Source: WLMZ01 sp038227995
Lineage (GTDB): Bacteria > Actinomycetota > Acidimicrobiia > Acidimicrobiales > Ilumatobacteraceae
NCBI GenBank assembly: GCA_038227995.1
Contig: JBBRPP010000010.1
Span: 82,112 to 146,111 of the forward strand
Reading direction: 5' to 3'
DNA length: 64,000 nucleotides
The notes under the pieces were generated by a model that saw only the letters and a program-made list of their open reading frames with translations, was not told where the DNA came from and ran no database searches. A program made the translations under genes and the position numbers. Shown piece after piece: positions 49,848 to 58,485 of the stretch (its first letter is position 1; each line of letters starts with the position of its first letter).

Positions 49848-51364
49848 TGGTCTCCTTCTTTCGTTGAGCGGAGTTGTGCTTTTTCTACATTTTCCGACGT
49901 CATGTCGACCCCGGTGAATTCCTCGACGATCGCGCCGCCGGACAGGATGATGATTCGATGTGCGACTCTGACCAACTCGTCGGTGTCGGTTGAGACGACC
50001 AACACCGCTGCGCCCTCTTGGGCTGCCTGATCGATCAGTAAGAGGATCTGCTCTTTGGCGGCGACGTCGATCCCGCTCGTCGGTTCGTCGAGCACGAGCA
50101 CGGTCGGCTGGAGGCGCAGACTGCGGCCGAAGAGGACCTTCTGCTGGTTGCCGCCACTCAGTGCTGTGATGGGAGTCGCCGGACTCGACGTTTTCACCGA
50201 CAGCCGTTCGATCAACTCCACACACTCCACGGTCTCCTCTTTGTGCCGGAGTAGGCCACGCCGCCAGTTGCGCCGGACGTCGGCAAGCGTCATGTTGTGG
50301 GTCACCGAGGCCAATGGGATGATCCCTTGCGTTGCACGGTCTGCCGGGACGAAAGCCATGCCCGCTCGGATCGAGTCGTCCGGGGAGTAGTTCTTGACGG
50401 CTCGACCTGCCACCTCGACCCGGCCTGCGTCGCTGGGTGTTTGTCCGGTGATGAGCGGAGCGAGCATCTCTCGGCCTGAGCCGGTGATGCCCGTCACCCC
50501 GACGATCTCACCGGGCTGGACCACGAGGTCGAGATTGTTGATCGCTCCCCCCGACAGTCCGTTGACACGGAGACCTCCGATTGCGCCCACGAGTGCCCGC
50601 GACTTGTGCTGTGTCCTTTCGAGCCGATGGCCGATCATCAACTCGATCACGCCCTCGTGATCGAGTTCTGACGTGGAGTGGGTCGCCACTCGCTGTCCAT
50701 CGCGAAGAACCGTGACGTCGTCAGCGATAGCGAACACCTCGTCGATGTGATGTGACACATACAGGATCGCGACTCCGCGCTCTTTCATGATCCGGATGGC
50801 GTTGAAGAGTCGTTCGACATCGTCGCCGGGAAGCGAGGCGGTCGGTTCGTCGAGCACCAACAGATGCGCGTGGTCCTCCCAGCCGCGCATCGAGCGAGCA
50901 AGTGCGACCGCCGTTCTCTCTGACGGCGCCAGAGATCCGACCGGGCGGCTGACGTTGATGTTCCCGAAGCCGAGCGATTCCAATCCGTCACGTGCCTGTG
51001 CCGTGTTCGCCTTCCAGTTGATGCGGCCCCCACGGTGGGTCACATATCCGACCCCCATCGCGATGTTGTCCACGGTGTCAAGCCCGTCGACCAGACCGAG
51101 GTCTTGATGGACGAAGCGGATACCGGCCCTGTAAGCGGCCTTGCCGTCGCCGAGGTACAGCGGATGGCCGGCGAGTTCGGCAGACGAGCCGGGATCGGGC
51201 TGGTGATAGCCGGCCAAGATCTTGATGAACGTCGATTTCCCCGATCCATTCTGTCCCACGAGGGCGTGCGTACGGCCCGCCGCCAAGACCACATCGAACG
51301 ACTTCAGCGCGACCTGTCCAGGAAAGGTCTTGGTGAGATCGCGGACCTCCAACAACTTCGACAA
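49844..51364 (-). CDS. Ribose-type ABC transporter ATP-binding protein with two ABC domains (RbsA-like)
   Basis: 506 aa. First ABC domain: Walker A GQNGSGKST (37-45), LVLDEPTASL, and a signature reading LAPSERTAVALAR in place of LSGGQ. Second domain: a degenerate Walker A (TGITGSGREM), the proper signature LSGGNQQKV and LVLDEPTSGIDV. One canonical signature paired with one altered site is the normal RbsA pattern. It supplies energy to the permease at 48699 and is divergent from the substrate-binding lipoprotein gene at 51481. Confidence 0.93.
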   Translation of the reverse strand: MSKLLEVRDLTKTFPGQVALKSFDVVLAAGRTHALVGQNGSGKSTFIKILAGYHQPDPGSSAELAGHPLYLGDGKAAYRAGIRFVHQDLGLVDGLDTVDNIAMGVGYVTHRGGRINWKANTAQARDGLESLGFGNINVSRPVGSLAPSERTAVALARSMRGWEDHAHLLVLDEPTASLPGDDVERLFNAIRIMKERGVAILYVSHHIDEVFAIADDVTVLRDGQRVATHSTSELDHEGVIELMIGHRLERTQHKSRALVGAIGGLRVNGLSGGAINNLDLVVQPGEIVGVTGITGSGREMLAPLITGQTPSDAGRVEVAGRAVKNYSPDDSIRAGMAFVPADRATQGIIPLASVTHNMTLADVRRNWRRGLLRHKEETVECVELIERLSVKTSSPATPITALSGGNQQKVLFGRSLRLQPTVLVLDEPTSGIDVAAKEQILLLIDQAAQEGAAVLVVSTDTDELVRVAHRIIILSGGAIVEEFTGVDMTSENVEKAQLRSTKEGDQ

Positions 51365-51383
51365 CTCGACGCCCCCAATGCGC

Positions 51384-51400
51384 TACTGTTTCCCCCAGTA
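51384..51400. promoter_or_regulatory. Candidate operator in the ABC importer divergent promoter
   Basis: TACTG-N7-CAGTA is an inverted repeat with perfect five-base arms, 20 bases upstream of the ATPase start and followed by an A-rich run and another TACTAG. The gap (51365-51480) must serve both the ATPase operon and the binding-protein gene. The regulator is unknown; a TetR gene lies at 52890. Confidence 0.35.
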
Positions 51401-51480
51401 AAAAATACTAGTCGGCCAATTACTTGCAGACTACGGTCCAGCGATGTTGACCGCATAACCGAATCCTGAGGGGGAACACG

Positions 51481-52764
51481 ATGAGAAGAACACACCGACT
51501 GTTGGCGCTGCCTGCGGCGTTGGCCATGATGCTCGGGGCCTGTAGCAGCGACAAGGCCGCCACGACCACGACTGCGTCGGCAAGTCCGACAACTGCGTCG
51601 GCGAGTCCGACAACTGCGTCGGCAAGCCCGACGACTGCAGCCGGCTCGACCGAGACCACCGCAGCAGCCGCCGAGACAACTGCTGCGGCGACGGAGACAT
51701 CTGCCGGGGCGACGAGCACCACCGCCGGTGGTGGTTCATCTGCCGCAGACGGCCTTGCCCGCGCACAGGCCGTGGTCGACGCGAACAAGACCGCCCCGGA
51801 GAAGATCGGCCCGACCATCCCGCTCACCAAGGTTCCTCCGAAGAAGACCGTTGCGTGGCTGCAATGCTCGCTGCCGTCGTGTGCCGCGATCGGTGTGGGC
51901 TTCAAGAACGCTACCGACGCGCTCGGTTGGAAGCTCGAAGTGATCTCGTACGAGACCGATGCTGCGCCCGCCTTCCAGCAGGCAATCGACCTCGGCGTCG
52001 ACTACGTCGCGTCGAGCGGCACTTCACAGTCGGTCATTCAAGACCAGATCGACGCTGCAGCGAAGAAGGGCATCGCCTACTTCAGTTGCTACGACACGTC
52101 GGAGCCCAAGCAGGCGGTGAACAACATCTGGACCCAGTGCGGCGACGCCACGTCCGTTACCGCGTCGGGCGATCGCATCGCCAACCAGATCATCGTCGAC
52201 TCGAAGGGCAAGGCCAACGTGTTGATGGTCAACATCCCCGACTTCGCCGTTCTTGTCAGCGAGCGTGAGGGCTCCAAGGCGGCGTACGCCAAAAACTGCC
52301 CAGGGTGCAAGTTCACCGAGTTGCCCCTGACCCTGAACCAGCTGCTCGCCGGCGAAGTGCCCGGTGCCATCGTTGCGGCGTTGCAGGCAGACCCGACCAT
52401 CGACTATGTCCACTTCGCCTTCGACGGTCTCACTACCGGCGTCTCGTCGGTGCTGAAGGACGCTGGACTGCTCAAAGGCCGCAACCTGGTCGGCGTGGAC
52501 TTCAGTGGCGCCGTGCTGCAGGAGATCGTCGACGGAACGATGAAGTTCTGGTCGGCCAACCCGAAGCAGTACTCGGCGTGGGTGATCGTCGATGCCATGG
52601 CACGCAATGCGATCGGCCAGGACAACACCGAAGAACGCGCCAACGCCAACCTTCCATCGTTCATCGTGTCGTCGCCCGGACAGGCCCAGCCCCTGGTGGC
52701 AGGAGACGGCTGGCCGGGACCGGACACGATGGCCGATCAGTTCAAGAAGCTGTGGGGCGTCTGA
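51481..52764 (+). CDS. ABC transporter substrate-binding lipoprotein (ribose/xylose-binding family)
   Basis: 427 aa with AGGGGGAAC upstream. Signal peptide with lipobox LGAC (lipidated Cys21), then a Ser/Thr/Ala-rich linker to about residue 85 that includes three 7-residue repeats, then a periplasmic-binding-protein-like domain: KKTVAWLQCSLPSC, GVDYVASSGTS, GVDFSGAVLQEI. Cys pairs (CSLPSC; CYDTS...QCGD; NCPGCKF) suggest disulfides. It should capture the substrate outside the cell for the divergent permease/ATPase. Followed by a strong GC hairpin (52801-52831). Confidence 0.92.
   Translation: MRRTHRLLALPAALAMMLGACSSDKAATTTTASASPTTASASPTTASASPTTAAGSTETTAAAAETTAAATETSAGATSTTAGGGSSAADGLARAQAVVDANKTAPEKIGPTIPLTKVPPKKTVAWLQCSLPSCAAIGVGFKNATDALGWKLEVISYETDAAPAFQQAIDLGVDYVASSGTSQSVIQDQIDAAAKKGIAYFSCYDTSEPKQAVNNIWTQCGDATSVTASGDRIANQIIVDSKGKANVLMVNIPDFAVLVSEREGSKAAYAKNCPGCKFTELPLTLNQLLAGEVPGAIVAALQADPTIDYVHFAFDGLTTGVSSVLKDAGLLKGRNLVGVDFSGAVLQEIVDGTMKFWSANPKQYSAWVIVDAMARNAIGQDNTEERANANLPSFIVSSPGQAQPLVAGDGWPGPDTMADQFKKLWGV
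51571..51633 (+). repeat. Three tandem 21-bp repeats in the lipoprotein linker
   Basis: Three adjacent 21-base units (starts 51571, 51592, 51613), each beginning ACTGCGTCGGC and encoding the heptad TASASPT, differing at only a few third positions. They lengthen the disordered tether between the lipid anchor and the binding domain. Copy number may vary between strains. Confidence 0.85.
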
Positions 52765-52800
52765 ACACCCCAGCGTGAGCAACAACTACTGAACACCTGC

Positions 52801-52831
52801 AGCGGCCCCGGGTCCTCGACCCGGGGCCGCT
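52801..52831 (+). terminator. Strong GC-rich hairpin terminator
   Basis: AGCGGCCCCGGGTC-CTC-GACCCGGGGCCGCT is a perfect 14-base stem with a three-base loop, 37 bases after the binding-protein stop and ahead of the TetR gene. There is no U-tract, as is common in high-GC genomes. Confidence 0.7.
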
Positions 52832-52889
52832 CCGCGTCGTCGCACACATTGTGTCGCCGTCATCCCCGCCGACCGGGCACACTGGCGCG

Positions 52890-53528
52890 ATGACCATTCG
52901 CGTAGGCCGTCGCCCCGGCCGTCCCGTCGGCGGTCGCCACGTCGTCGATCGAGAGGTCGTCCTCGACGCCGCGGAGCGGGCGATTCGCCGTGAAGGTGCC
53001 GGCGTCTCGTTGGAGGCCATCGCTGTCGAAGCCGGGGTGACCAAACCCATCGTTTATGCGCGGGTCGGGGGTCGGACCGACGTCTCGAATGCTCTCGCCG
53101 AGCGACTCGCCGATCGCATGATCGCCGCGGCGGGTGACGCCGTCGGCGGACGGCCGTTCGGTCGCGAGATGTTGGCCTCGCTCGTCCAGTCGAATCTGGC
53201 GACGGTCGCCGCACATCGCGAGTTGTTTCTCTACGTGACGGGTGGGACCTCTGACGAGTCGCCGATGCGCACTTTGTACCTCGCGGAGCGATCCACAACT
53301 CAGATGGCCAAGCAGCTGGCCCACTGGCGCGCCCGGCAGGGACTCGATCCATCGGTTGCACTCCCCTGGGCTTACGCGATCGTTGGCATGCTGCAACTGG
53401 TCTCGCTGTGGTGGCTCAACGAGGCGGGTCTCCCCGCAGAGCAGGTCGCTGACCACCTCGCCGAGCTGCTCTGGTCCGGCTTCGCCGCTACGGAGATCCC
53501 GCGCGCTCCGGTCGCCAAACTGCCCTGA
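52890..53528 (+). CDS. TetR-family transcriptional regulator
   Basis: 212 aa from ATG 52890. RRPGRPVGG is an Arg/Pro-rich arm, followed by the helix-turn-helix EAIAVEAGVTKPIVYARVGGR. The effector domain ends with a region (WRARQGLDPSVALPWAYAIVGM) common in actinobacterial TetR proteins. An upstream frame extension to 52851 lacks support. It lies 71 bases upstream of the split-barrel gene, with the AACTTACC-N3-AGTAG motif (53551) between, so autoregulation and control of the cleavage-oxygenase genes are plausible. Confidence 0.88.
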   Translation: MTIRVGRRPGRPVGGRHVVDREVVLDAAERAIRREGAGVSLEAIAVEAGVTKPIVYARVGGRTDVSNALAERLADRMIAAAGDAVGGRPFGREMLASLVQSNLATVAAHRELFLYVTGGTSDESPMRTLYLAERSTTQMAKQLAHWRARQGLDPSVALPWAYAIVGMLQLVSLWWLNEAGLPAEQVADHLAELLWSGFAATEIPRAPVAKLP

Positions 53529-53550
53529 CCCAGCGCTCGTTCGAGATGCT

Positions 53551-53566
53551 AACTTACCGGCAGTAG
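53551..53566. promoter_or_regulatory. Repeated promoter motif, copy 1 (AACTTACC-N3-AGTAG)
   Basis: AACTTACCGGCAGTAG lies 33 bases upstream of the split-barrel gene at 53599. A copy matching at 13 of 16 positions occurs at 56911-56926 before the LivK-like gene. The shared parts are the outer blocks, the pattern expected of an operator. Confidence 0.45.
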
Positions 53567-53598
53567 CTTTTCTTCAGCAATCATGCTACCTTCCAGAA

Positions 53599-54090
53599 AT
53601 GGCTGATGACTACGAAGACCTGACCGAGTGTGCGCTGTCCAAGGATCTCGAGCAGAAGCTGATCAGCGTGCAACGCGAGTGCGTCTTCATGTGGACGAAC
53701 AACGCTGGCGAGGCCTTTGGTGTCGTCATGTCGTTTCTGCCCAAGGACGGAAAGTTCTGGCTGACCGCCGCCGAGCGTCGGGCGCGGATCTCAGCGATCC
53801 GCCGTTTCCCGCGCGCGTCGATTTGCGTCAACAGCACGGGTACGTCGATGGGTGGCGGCAAGACGGTGACGTACAAAGGCTCCTGCATCGTCCACGACGA
53901 CCGCGAGACCAAGGACTGGTTCTATCCCGAGTTCGCGACAGCGCTGCGCCCCGACAACCCAACAGCCGCCAGCGCGTTCCAGGCGTTCCTCGACTCGCCG
54001 CACCGTGTCGTCATCGAGTTCACCCCCCACTACACACTGAGCTTCGACGCGAACCTGATGTGGGCGCGCTCACCAGAAGCCGTCAAGTAG
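53599..54090 (+). CDS. Flavin split-barrel (PPOX-like / F420-type) protein
   Basis: 163 aa from ATG 53599 (MADDYEDLTECALS). Paralogue of the protein at 5914: shared FWLTA, RRARISAIRR, KTVTYKGSC, TKDWFYP and FLDSP.RV. The N-terminus here is less acidic, and the C-terminus diverges. In the family such proteins reduce substrates with F420H2 or oxidise them with FMN. Located between a TetR gene and the two cleavage oxygenases on the same strand; 68 bases separate it from the first of them. Confidence 0.82.
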   Translation: MADDYEDLTECALSKDLEQKLISVQRECVFMWTNNAGEAFGVVMSFLPKDGKFWLTAAERRARISAIRRFPRASICVNSTGTSMGGGKTVTYKGSCIVHDDRETKDWFYPEFATALRPDNPTAASAFQAFLDSPHRVVIEFTPHYTLSFDANLMWARSPEAVK

Positions 54091-54105
54091 CCAATCCGAC
54101 ACTTT

Positions 54106-54113
54106 CCGTTCAG
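54106..54113. promoter_or_regulatory. Intergenic CTGAACGG octamer (minus strand)
   Basis: CCGTTCAG between the split-barrel stop and the start at 54159, the exact octamer also found in three other intergenic gaps (11868, 35332, 45896). On its own it is short and could be chance. Confidence 0.2.
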
Positions 54114-54158
54114 AGATCCCGTCCAATCCAGGCATCGCATCACACCTCAGGAGTCGTC

Positions 54159-55508
54159 ATGACAACAACCGAGAATCCGACCAAGTGGCACCTCCGGGAC
54201 AATTGGGCCCCCGTGCTCGACGAGATCACCGCGACTGACCTACGCGTCGAGGGTGCCATCCCCATGGCGCTGCAGGGCACGTACGTGCGCACCGGGCCAA
54301 ACCCGGCATCGGGCCGGTCCGATCACTGGTTCTTCGGCGACGGCATGGTCCACGGGATTCGCCTCGCCGACGGAAAGGCCGAGTGGTATCGCAATCGCTT
54401 CGTGCAGACGCCGAACATCTCTAATCCGCTGCCGGATCCGATGGCCGGCATGGGTGACCTCGCACGCGGCACCGGCAACACCCACGTGATGCCGCACAAC
54501 GGACAGCTCCTCTGCCTCGAAGAGGGCCACTGGCCCTGGCGCATCGACAACGAACTGAACACTCTCGGGGTGGAAAACTACGGCGGAGCACTTACGTGCT
54601 CGATGACCGCGCATCCGAAGGTCTGCCCCATCACCGGCGAGCTCCTTGCGTTCAGCTATTTAAGCGCACAGCAGCCCTACCTGCACTACATCCGGGTCGG
54701 CGCCGACGGTGAGCTGAAGCAACTCGAGGGCATCGAGATCCCGAACATGGTGATGATGCACGACTTCCAAGTCACGCAGAACTACGTCATCTTCATGGAC
54801 CTGCCGGTCTGCTTCGATCTCGGCGCGTTGGCCACCGGCTTCCCGTTCATGTTCAATCGCGACGCGGGCGCCCGCCTCGGCGTGATGCCCCGCACCGGCA
54901 CTGGCGCCGATGTGCGTTGGTTCGAGATTGAACCCTGTTACGTGTTCCACGGAGTCAACTCCCACGAAGAGGGCAACACGATCGTTATGCACGTGTCGCG
55001 TCAGCCGGAGGCATTCGGCACCAGCAACGACGACTATGCCGAAGTCGGCAGGTTGTGGAGCTGGACCATCGACCTGACCAATGGCAGGGTGACCGAGCAG
55101 CAGCTCGATGATCGGCCCGGCGACTTCGGTCGCGTCGACGATCGGATGATCGGTCTCGATGCTCGGTACGGCTACGTGATGGCCATGGGCGGCGAAGGCA
55201 TCAGCGAGGAACCAGTGTACGGTTCGGCGTTCTGGAAGTACGACCTGCGCGACGGCACCTGCAAGGAGCACCAGCTCGGCGAGGGCGTGCGTGGCGCAGA
55301 GCCGGTGTTCGCACCCGCCTCGCCCGATTCGGGCGAGGACGAGGGCTGGGTCATCAGCCTGGCACATGACACCAACTCGGGGGAATCGAAGTTGCTCATC
55401 ATCGACGCTCAGGACTTCTCTGCCAAGCCGGTGGCGACAGTTCATCTCCCGCGCCGGGTTCCGTACGGAGCGCATGGCAGCTGGGTGCCCGACAACATTC
55501 TCACCTGA
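54159..55508 (+). CDS. Carotenoid cleavage oxygenase family protein, copy 1
   Basis: 449 aa from ATG 54159 (AGGAG six bases upstream). Seven-bladed propeller iron enzyme of the RPE65/CCO family; the four iron-binding His are readable in HPKVC, MMHDFQV, YVFHGVN and VPYGAHGSW. GTYVRTGPNP near the N-terminus is a family landmark. Such enzymes split conjugated double bonds of carotenoids, apocarotenoids or stilbenes (lignostilbene dioxygenase type). Thirty bases separate it from a second, related copy. Substrate unknown; soluble, no signal peptide. Confidence 0.92.
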   Translation: MTTTENPTKWHLRDNWAPVLDEITATDLRVEGAIPMALQGTYVRTGPNPASGRSDHWFFGDGMVHGIRLADGKAEWYRNRFVQTPNISNPLPDPMAGMGDLARGTGNTHVMPHNGQLLCLEEGHWPWRIDNELNTLGVENYGGALTCSMTAHPKVCPITGELLAFSYLSAQQPYLHYIRVGADGELKQLEGIEIPNMVMMHDFQVTQNYVIFMDLPVCFDLGALATGFPFMFNRDAGARLGVMPRTGTGADVRWFEIEPCYVFHGVNSHEEGNTIVMHVSRQPEAFGTSNDDYAEVGRLWSWTIDLTNGRVTEQQLDDRPGDFGRVDDRMIGLDARYGYVMAMGGEGISEEPVYGSAFWKYDLRDGTCKEHQLGEGVRGAEPVFAPASPDSGEDEGWVISLAHDTNSGESKLLIIDAQDFSAKPVATVHLPRRVPYGAHGSWVPDNILT

Positions 55509-55537
55509 AGAACCAGACCGACCGAAGGGAAACGATC

Positions 55538-56890
55538 ATGTCGATAACTGACGACCTTCCTCTGTTCCTCAGGGGAAACTTCTCACCGCTCACCGAGGAA
55601 CGAACGCTCACCGATCTGCGTGTGACCGGCTCGATCCCGCCCGAGCTCGACGGGCGATACGTTCGCAATGGGGCGAACCCGTTCACCGGGTATGCCGACC
55701 ATCCGTTCCTCGGCGACGGGATGATCCATGGCATTCGCCTCCGCGAGGGCAAGGCCGAGTGGTACCGCAACCGCTATGTCAAGACGCCCTTCATCTCCCA
55801 CCCGGACCAGGCCGCGATAGACATCGACGCCAGTCTCACGGACATGGCCGCCTCCAAGGCGAACACGAACATCATCGGCCACGCCGGTCGCCTGCTCGCG
55901 CTCGAAGAAGGGCACTTTCCCTATCTGCTCGACGGCGGATTGGAGACTGTCGGTCCCATCGACTTCGACGGCGCGTTGCAGGGTTCGTTCACCGCTCATC
56001 CGAAGATCTGTCCGATGACCGGCGAGCTGCTCGCGTTCGGTTACTCGCTGTTCCCGCCGTACCTCACCTATCTGCGCGTCGATGCGGCGGGTCAGGTCGC
56101 GCAGGTCGAGAACATCACCGTCGGTGGGCCGACGATGATGCACGACTTCAACATCACGAGGAACCACATCATCTTCATGGACCTGCCAGCCGTGTTCGAT
56201 CTCGAGATGGCAATGCGGGGCGAGATGCCGATTCATTGGAGCGATGCGTATCCGGCCCGACTGGGCGTGATGGCCCGCAACGGCAACGACTCCCAAGTGC
56301 GTTGGTTCGACATCGACCCGTGCTACGTCTTCCATCCGATGAACGCATATGAGCGGGGCGAAACGATCGTCATCGACGTGGCCCGTCTCGACCACATCTG
56401 GCGTGATGGTCCCATCGACTTTCCTGCGCCGGCGTTGTACCGCTGGACCATCGACACCGTTGCTGGCACCGTACGCGAGGAGCAGGTCGACGATCTGCCA
56501 GCGGAGTTCCCGAGGGTCGCCGACTCTGTCGTCGGGCTCGAGCACCGCTATGGGTACATGATGGCCAATGCGACCGAGGCCGCGTACGAGAACCCGATGT
56601 CGGCGTCCGGTGCGCTGCTCAAGTACGACCTAGCCAGTGGAACGCGGACCCAGATCGACGTGGGGCGGGGCCGGTTACCTGGGGAAGCCGTGTTCGTGCC
56701 CTCCGCCGATTCTGCCGCCGAGGACGACGGCTATCTGATGACCTACGTGTACGACGGCGCCAGCGACGAGAGCGAGTTCGTCATCTTCGACGCATGCTCG
56801 ATGAGTGCCGAGCCGGTGGCGACGGTCCATCTGCCGCGCGTCCCGTTTGGCTTCCACGGCAACTGGGTCGATGCTTCAGTGCGCGACTGA
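55538..56890 (+). CDS. Carotenoid cleavage oxygenase family protein, copy 2
   Basis: 450 aa. The iron His are again in HPKIC, MMHDFNI, YVFHPMN and VPFGFHGNW, and GRYVRNGANPF replaces the first copy's GTYVRTGPNP. Clear paralogue of the gene upstream, with matching blocks such as FFGDGMVHGIRL versus FLGDGMIHGIRL. Tandem cleavage oxygenases with separate histories might act on successive products or on different isomers. A small stem near its stop (GTAAG 56891 to CTTAC 56917) and the repeated motif at 56911 mark its end. Confidence 0.92.
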   Translation: MSITDDLPLFLRGNFSPLTEERTLTDLRVTGSIPPELDGRYVRNGANPFTGYADHPFLGDGMIHGIRLREGKAEWYRNRYVKTPFISHPDQAAIDIDASLTDMAASKANTNIIGHAGRLLALEEGHFPYLLDGGLETVGPIDFDGALQGSFTAHPKICPMTGELLAFGYSLFPPYLTYLRVDAAGQVAQVENITVGGPTMMHDFNITRNHIIFMDLPAVFDLEMAMRGEMPIHWSDAYPARLGVMARNGNDSQVRWFDIDPCYVFHPMNAYERGETIVIDVARLDHIWRDGPIDFPAPALYRWTIDTVAGTVREEQVDDLPAEFPRVADSVVGLEHRYGYMMANATEAAYENPMSASGALLKYDLASGTRTQIDVGRGRLPGEAVFVPSADSAAEDDGYLMTYVYDGASDESEFVIFDACSMSAEPVATVHLPRVPFGFHGNWVDASVRD

Positions 56891-56917
56891 GTAAGCCGCG
56901 CAACGGCGGAAACTTAC
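56891..56917 (+). terminator. Imperfect hairpin after the second cleavage oxygenase
   Basis: GTAAG-CCGC-gcaacg-GCGG-aaa-CTTAC, starting one base after the stop: a nine-base-pair stem with a three-base bulge. It could terminate or attenuate read-through to the LivK-like gene. It shares its right arm with the AACTTACC motif, so it may instead be coincidental. Confidence 0.3.
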
Positions 56918-56926
56918 CAAGAGTAG
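56911..56926. promoter_or_regulatory. Repeated promoter motif, copy 2 (AACTTACC-N3-AGTAG)
   Basis: AACTTACCAAGAGTAG, 13 of 16 identical to the copy at 53551-53566, placed 122 bases upstream of the LivK-like start at 57049. A shared repressor for the split-barrel/cleavage-oxygenase run and the LivK-like gene is the simplest reading. Confidence 0.45.
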
Positions 56927-57048
56927 ATTCCGGTTCGGTGCCGTGCTACGGTGCCCATCGGCGCACCGCTTGGGGAAGCAATCTGCCGACCGATCTGCAA
57001 GACACAGCGGACCTCGGGTCGTTCCGGGTCCTGGAAAATGGGGGAAAC

Positions 57049-58485
57049 ATGAACGAGTCAGGAATCTGTTCGTCGCGCCATCGGCACTCAGCGCGCTGGT
57101 TGGGCGCGGGGCTGGTGTCGATGTCGCTCCTCGCTGCAGCCTGCAGTAGTGACAAGGCGAGCCCGGCTTCGACAGCGCCTCGCAGTGAAACATCCTTGGC
57201 TACCCCGCCATCGCAGACGCCGGCAACCTCATCACCGGAGACCTCTCCGGCCGAAACATCTCTGCCCACGGACGCGTCATCGCCGACGTCCGAGACCGAC
57301 ACAAGCACACCCGACACGTCTGCAACCGAGGCATCACCGTCTGCAATCTTCCCGAACCTCGCCCCGCCAACCGGCAAGGAGATGGTCGTCGGCTTCGTCA
57401 ACAGCGAGGGAACGCCCGGACTCGACTTTCCCGAGATGCGCGTCGATGCCCAGGCTGCCGTCGACTATCTGAACCATCACGGCGGCATGGGCGGCCGGCC
57501 GATCAAGCTCGAGACCTGTGCAACGAAGGGTTCGCCCGAGACGTCGCAGGCATGTGCACAGGAATTGGCCGGAAAGCACGTCGAACTCGTCCTGATCGGT
57601 CTTGATCTGTTCCCCGACTATCCGACCTATACCGCTTCAAACATCCCGGTCATCGGTGTCCTGCCAATCCTGCCGGGCGACTACACCGCCAAAGCACTCT
57701 TCCTCACAGGCGGCAACGCCACAACGACAGGGGCCATGGCTGCCGTGGCCAAGGACCACTTCCACGCCAAGACCGTCGCAATCGTCAGCGCCGACAACCC
57801 TGGCGCCAACGGAACGGAGGCCTCGCTCACGGCAGCGCTTGACCTCGCCGGGATCTCACACGTCACAGTCAAGGGTGGAGACAACGAGACAGATGCTGGA
57901 TACCAGGGATTGATGCGCGAGGCTGCCAAGGACAACCCCGATCTCCTGGTCTCGCTGTACTCAGATGACGGTTGTATCGGAACGATGCGCGGTCGGGCGG
58001 CACTTGGCATCACCATCCCGGCGATCACCACGGCAATCTGTTCCGGCCGCACGGTGCTCGACGCGGTCGGCGACGATGCCATCGGCTGGTCGTTCGTCGG
58101 CGTCCAGACCCAGAAGGACACACCCGAGCTGGCGATTCTGCAGAACATTCTTTCCCCTGCGCTTGGTGTGCCGCCCGAGAAGGTCGACTCGACCGCCCTG
58201 GGGCTCGGTGCCCTGAGCCTGATCGAGACCATGTCACTCGCGATGTATGCCAACGCGATCCAGGCGAATGGTGATGAAGTCACTGGAGCGTCGCTCTATT
58301 CCTACCTCGGCAAGACGCCGGGTCTGGAGCAGTGGCCGAGCGGGACTCCCGTCGATTGCGGCTTGGCCGTTAAGTATCCGGCAATCTGCTCGTTCACCTT
58401 CCCGGTGTCCCAGTACGTCGCCGGCGGCAAGGTGACGACCATCCCTGGCCTCGAAGCGGTGTCCGCCAAGGACTATCTCCCTTGA
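57049..58485 (+). CDS. Branched-chain amino acid-type ABC substrate-binding lipoprotein (LivK-like)
   Basis: 478 aa from ATG 57049 with GGGGG upstream. Signal peptide with lipobox LAAAC (Cys32), a Thr/Ser/Pro-rich tether to about residue 105 (ETSPAETSLPTDASSPTS), then a type I periplasmic binding domain: EMVVGFVNSEG, AVDYLNHHGGMGGRPIKLE, VIGVLPILPGDYTAKALF, and GSFVGVQ-type C lobe. It lies 158 bases after the second cleavage oxygenase and has no permease next to it. The LivHM fusion (29-31 kb) and LivF/G (0-1.2 kb) in this window could complete a transporter, which is inference. Confidence 0.9.
   Translation: MNESGICSSRHRHSARWLGAGLVSMSLLAAACSSDKASPASTAPRSETSLATPPSQTPATSSPETSPAETSLPTDASSPTSETDTSTPDTSATEASPSAIFPNLAPPTGKEMVVGFVNSEGTPGLDFPEMRVDAQAAVDYLNHHGGMGGRPIKLETCATKGSPETSQACAQELAGKHVELVLIGLDLFPDYPTYTASNIPVIGVLPILPGDYTAKALFLTGGNATTTGAMAAVAKDHFHAKTVAIVSADNPGANGTEASLTAALDLAGISHVTVKGGDNETDAGYQGLMREAAKDNPDLLVSLYSDDGCIGTMRGRAALGITIPAITTAICSGRTVLDAVGDDAIGWSFVGVQTQKDTPELAILQNILSPALGVPPEKVDSTALGLGALSLIETMSLAMYANAIQANGDEVTGASLYSYLGKTPGLEQWPSGTPVDCGLAVKYPAICSFTFPVSQYVAGGKVTTIPGLEAVSAKDYLP

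Noticed and set aside
51571..51633. Tandem repeats considered as a CRISPR array
   Set aside because: Units are contiguous without spacers, in frame, and encode a low-complexity linker.
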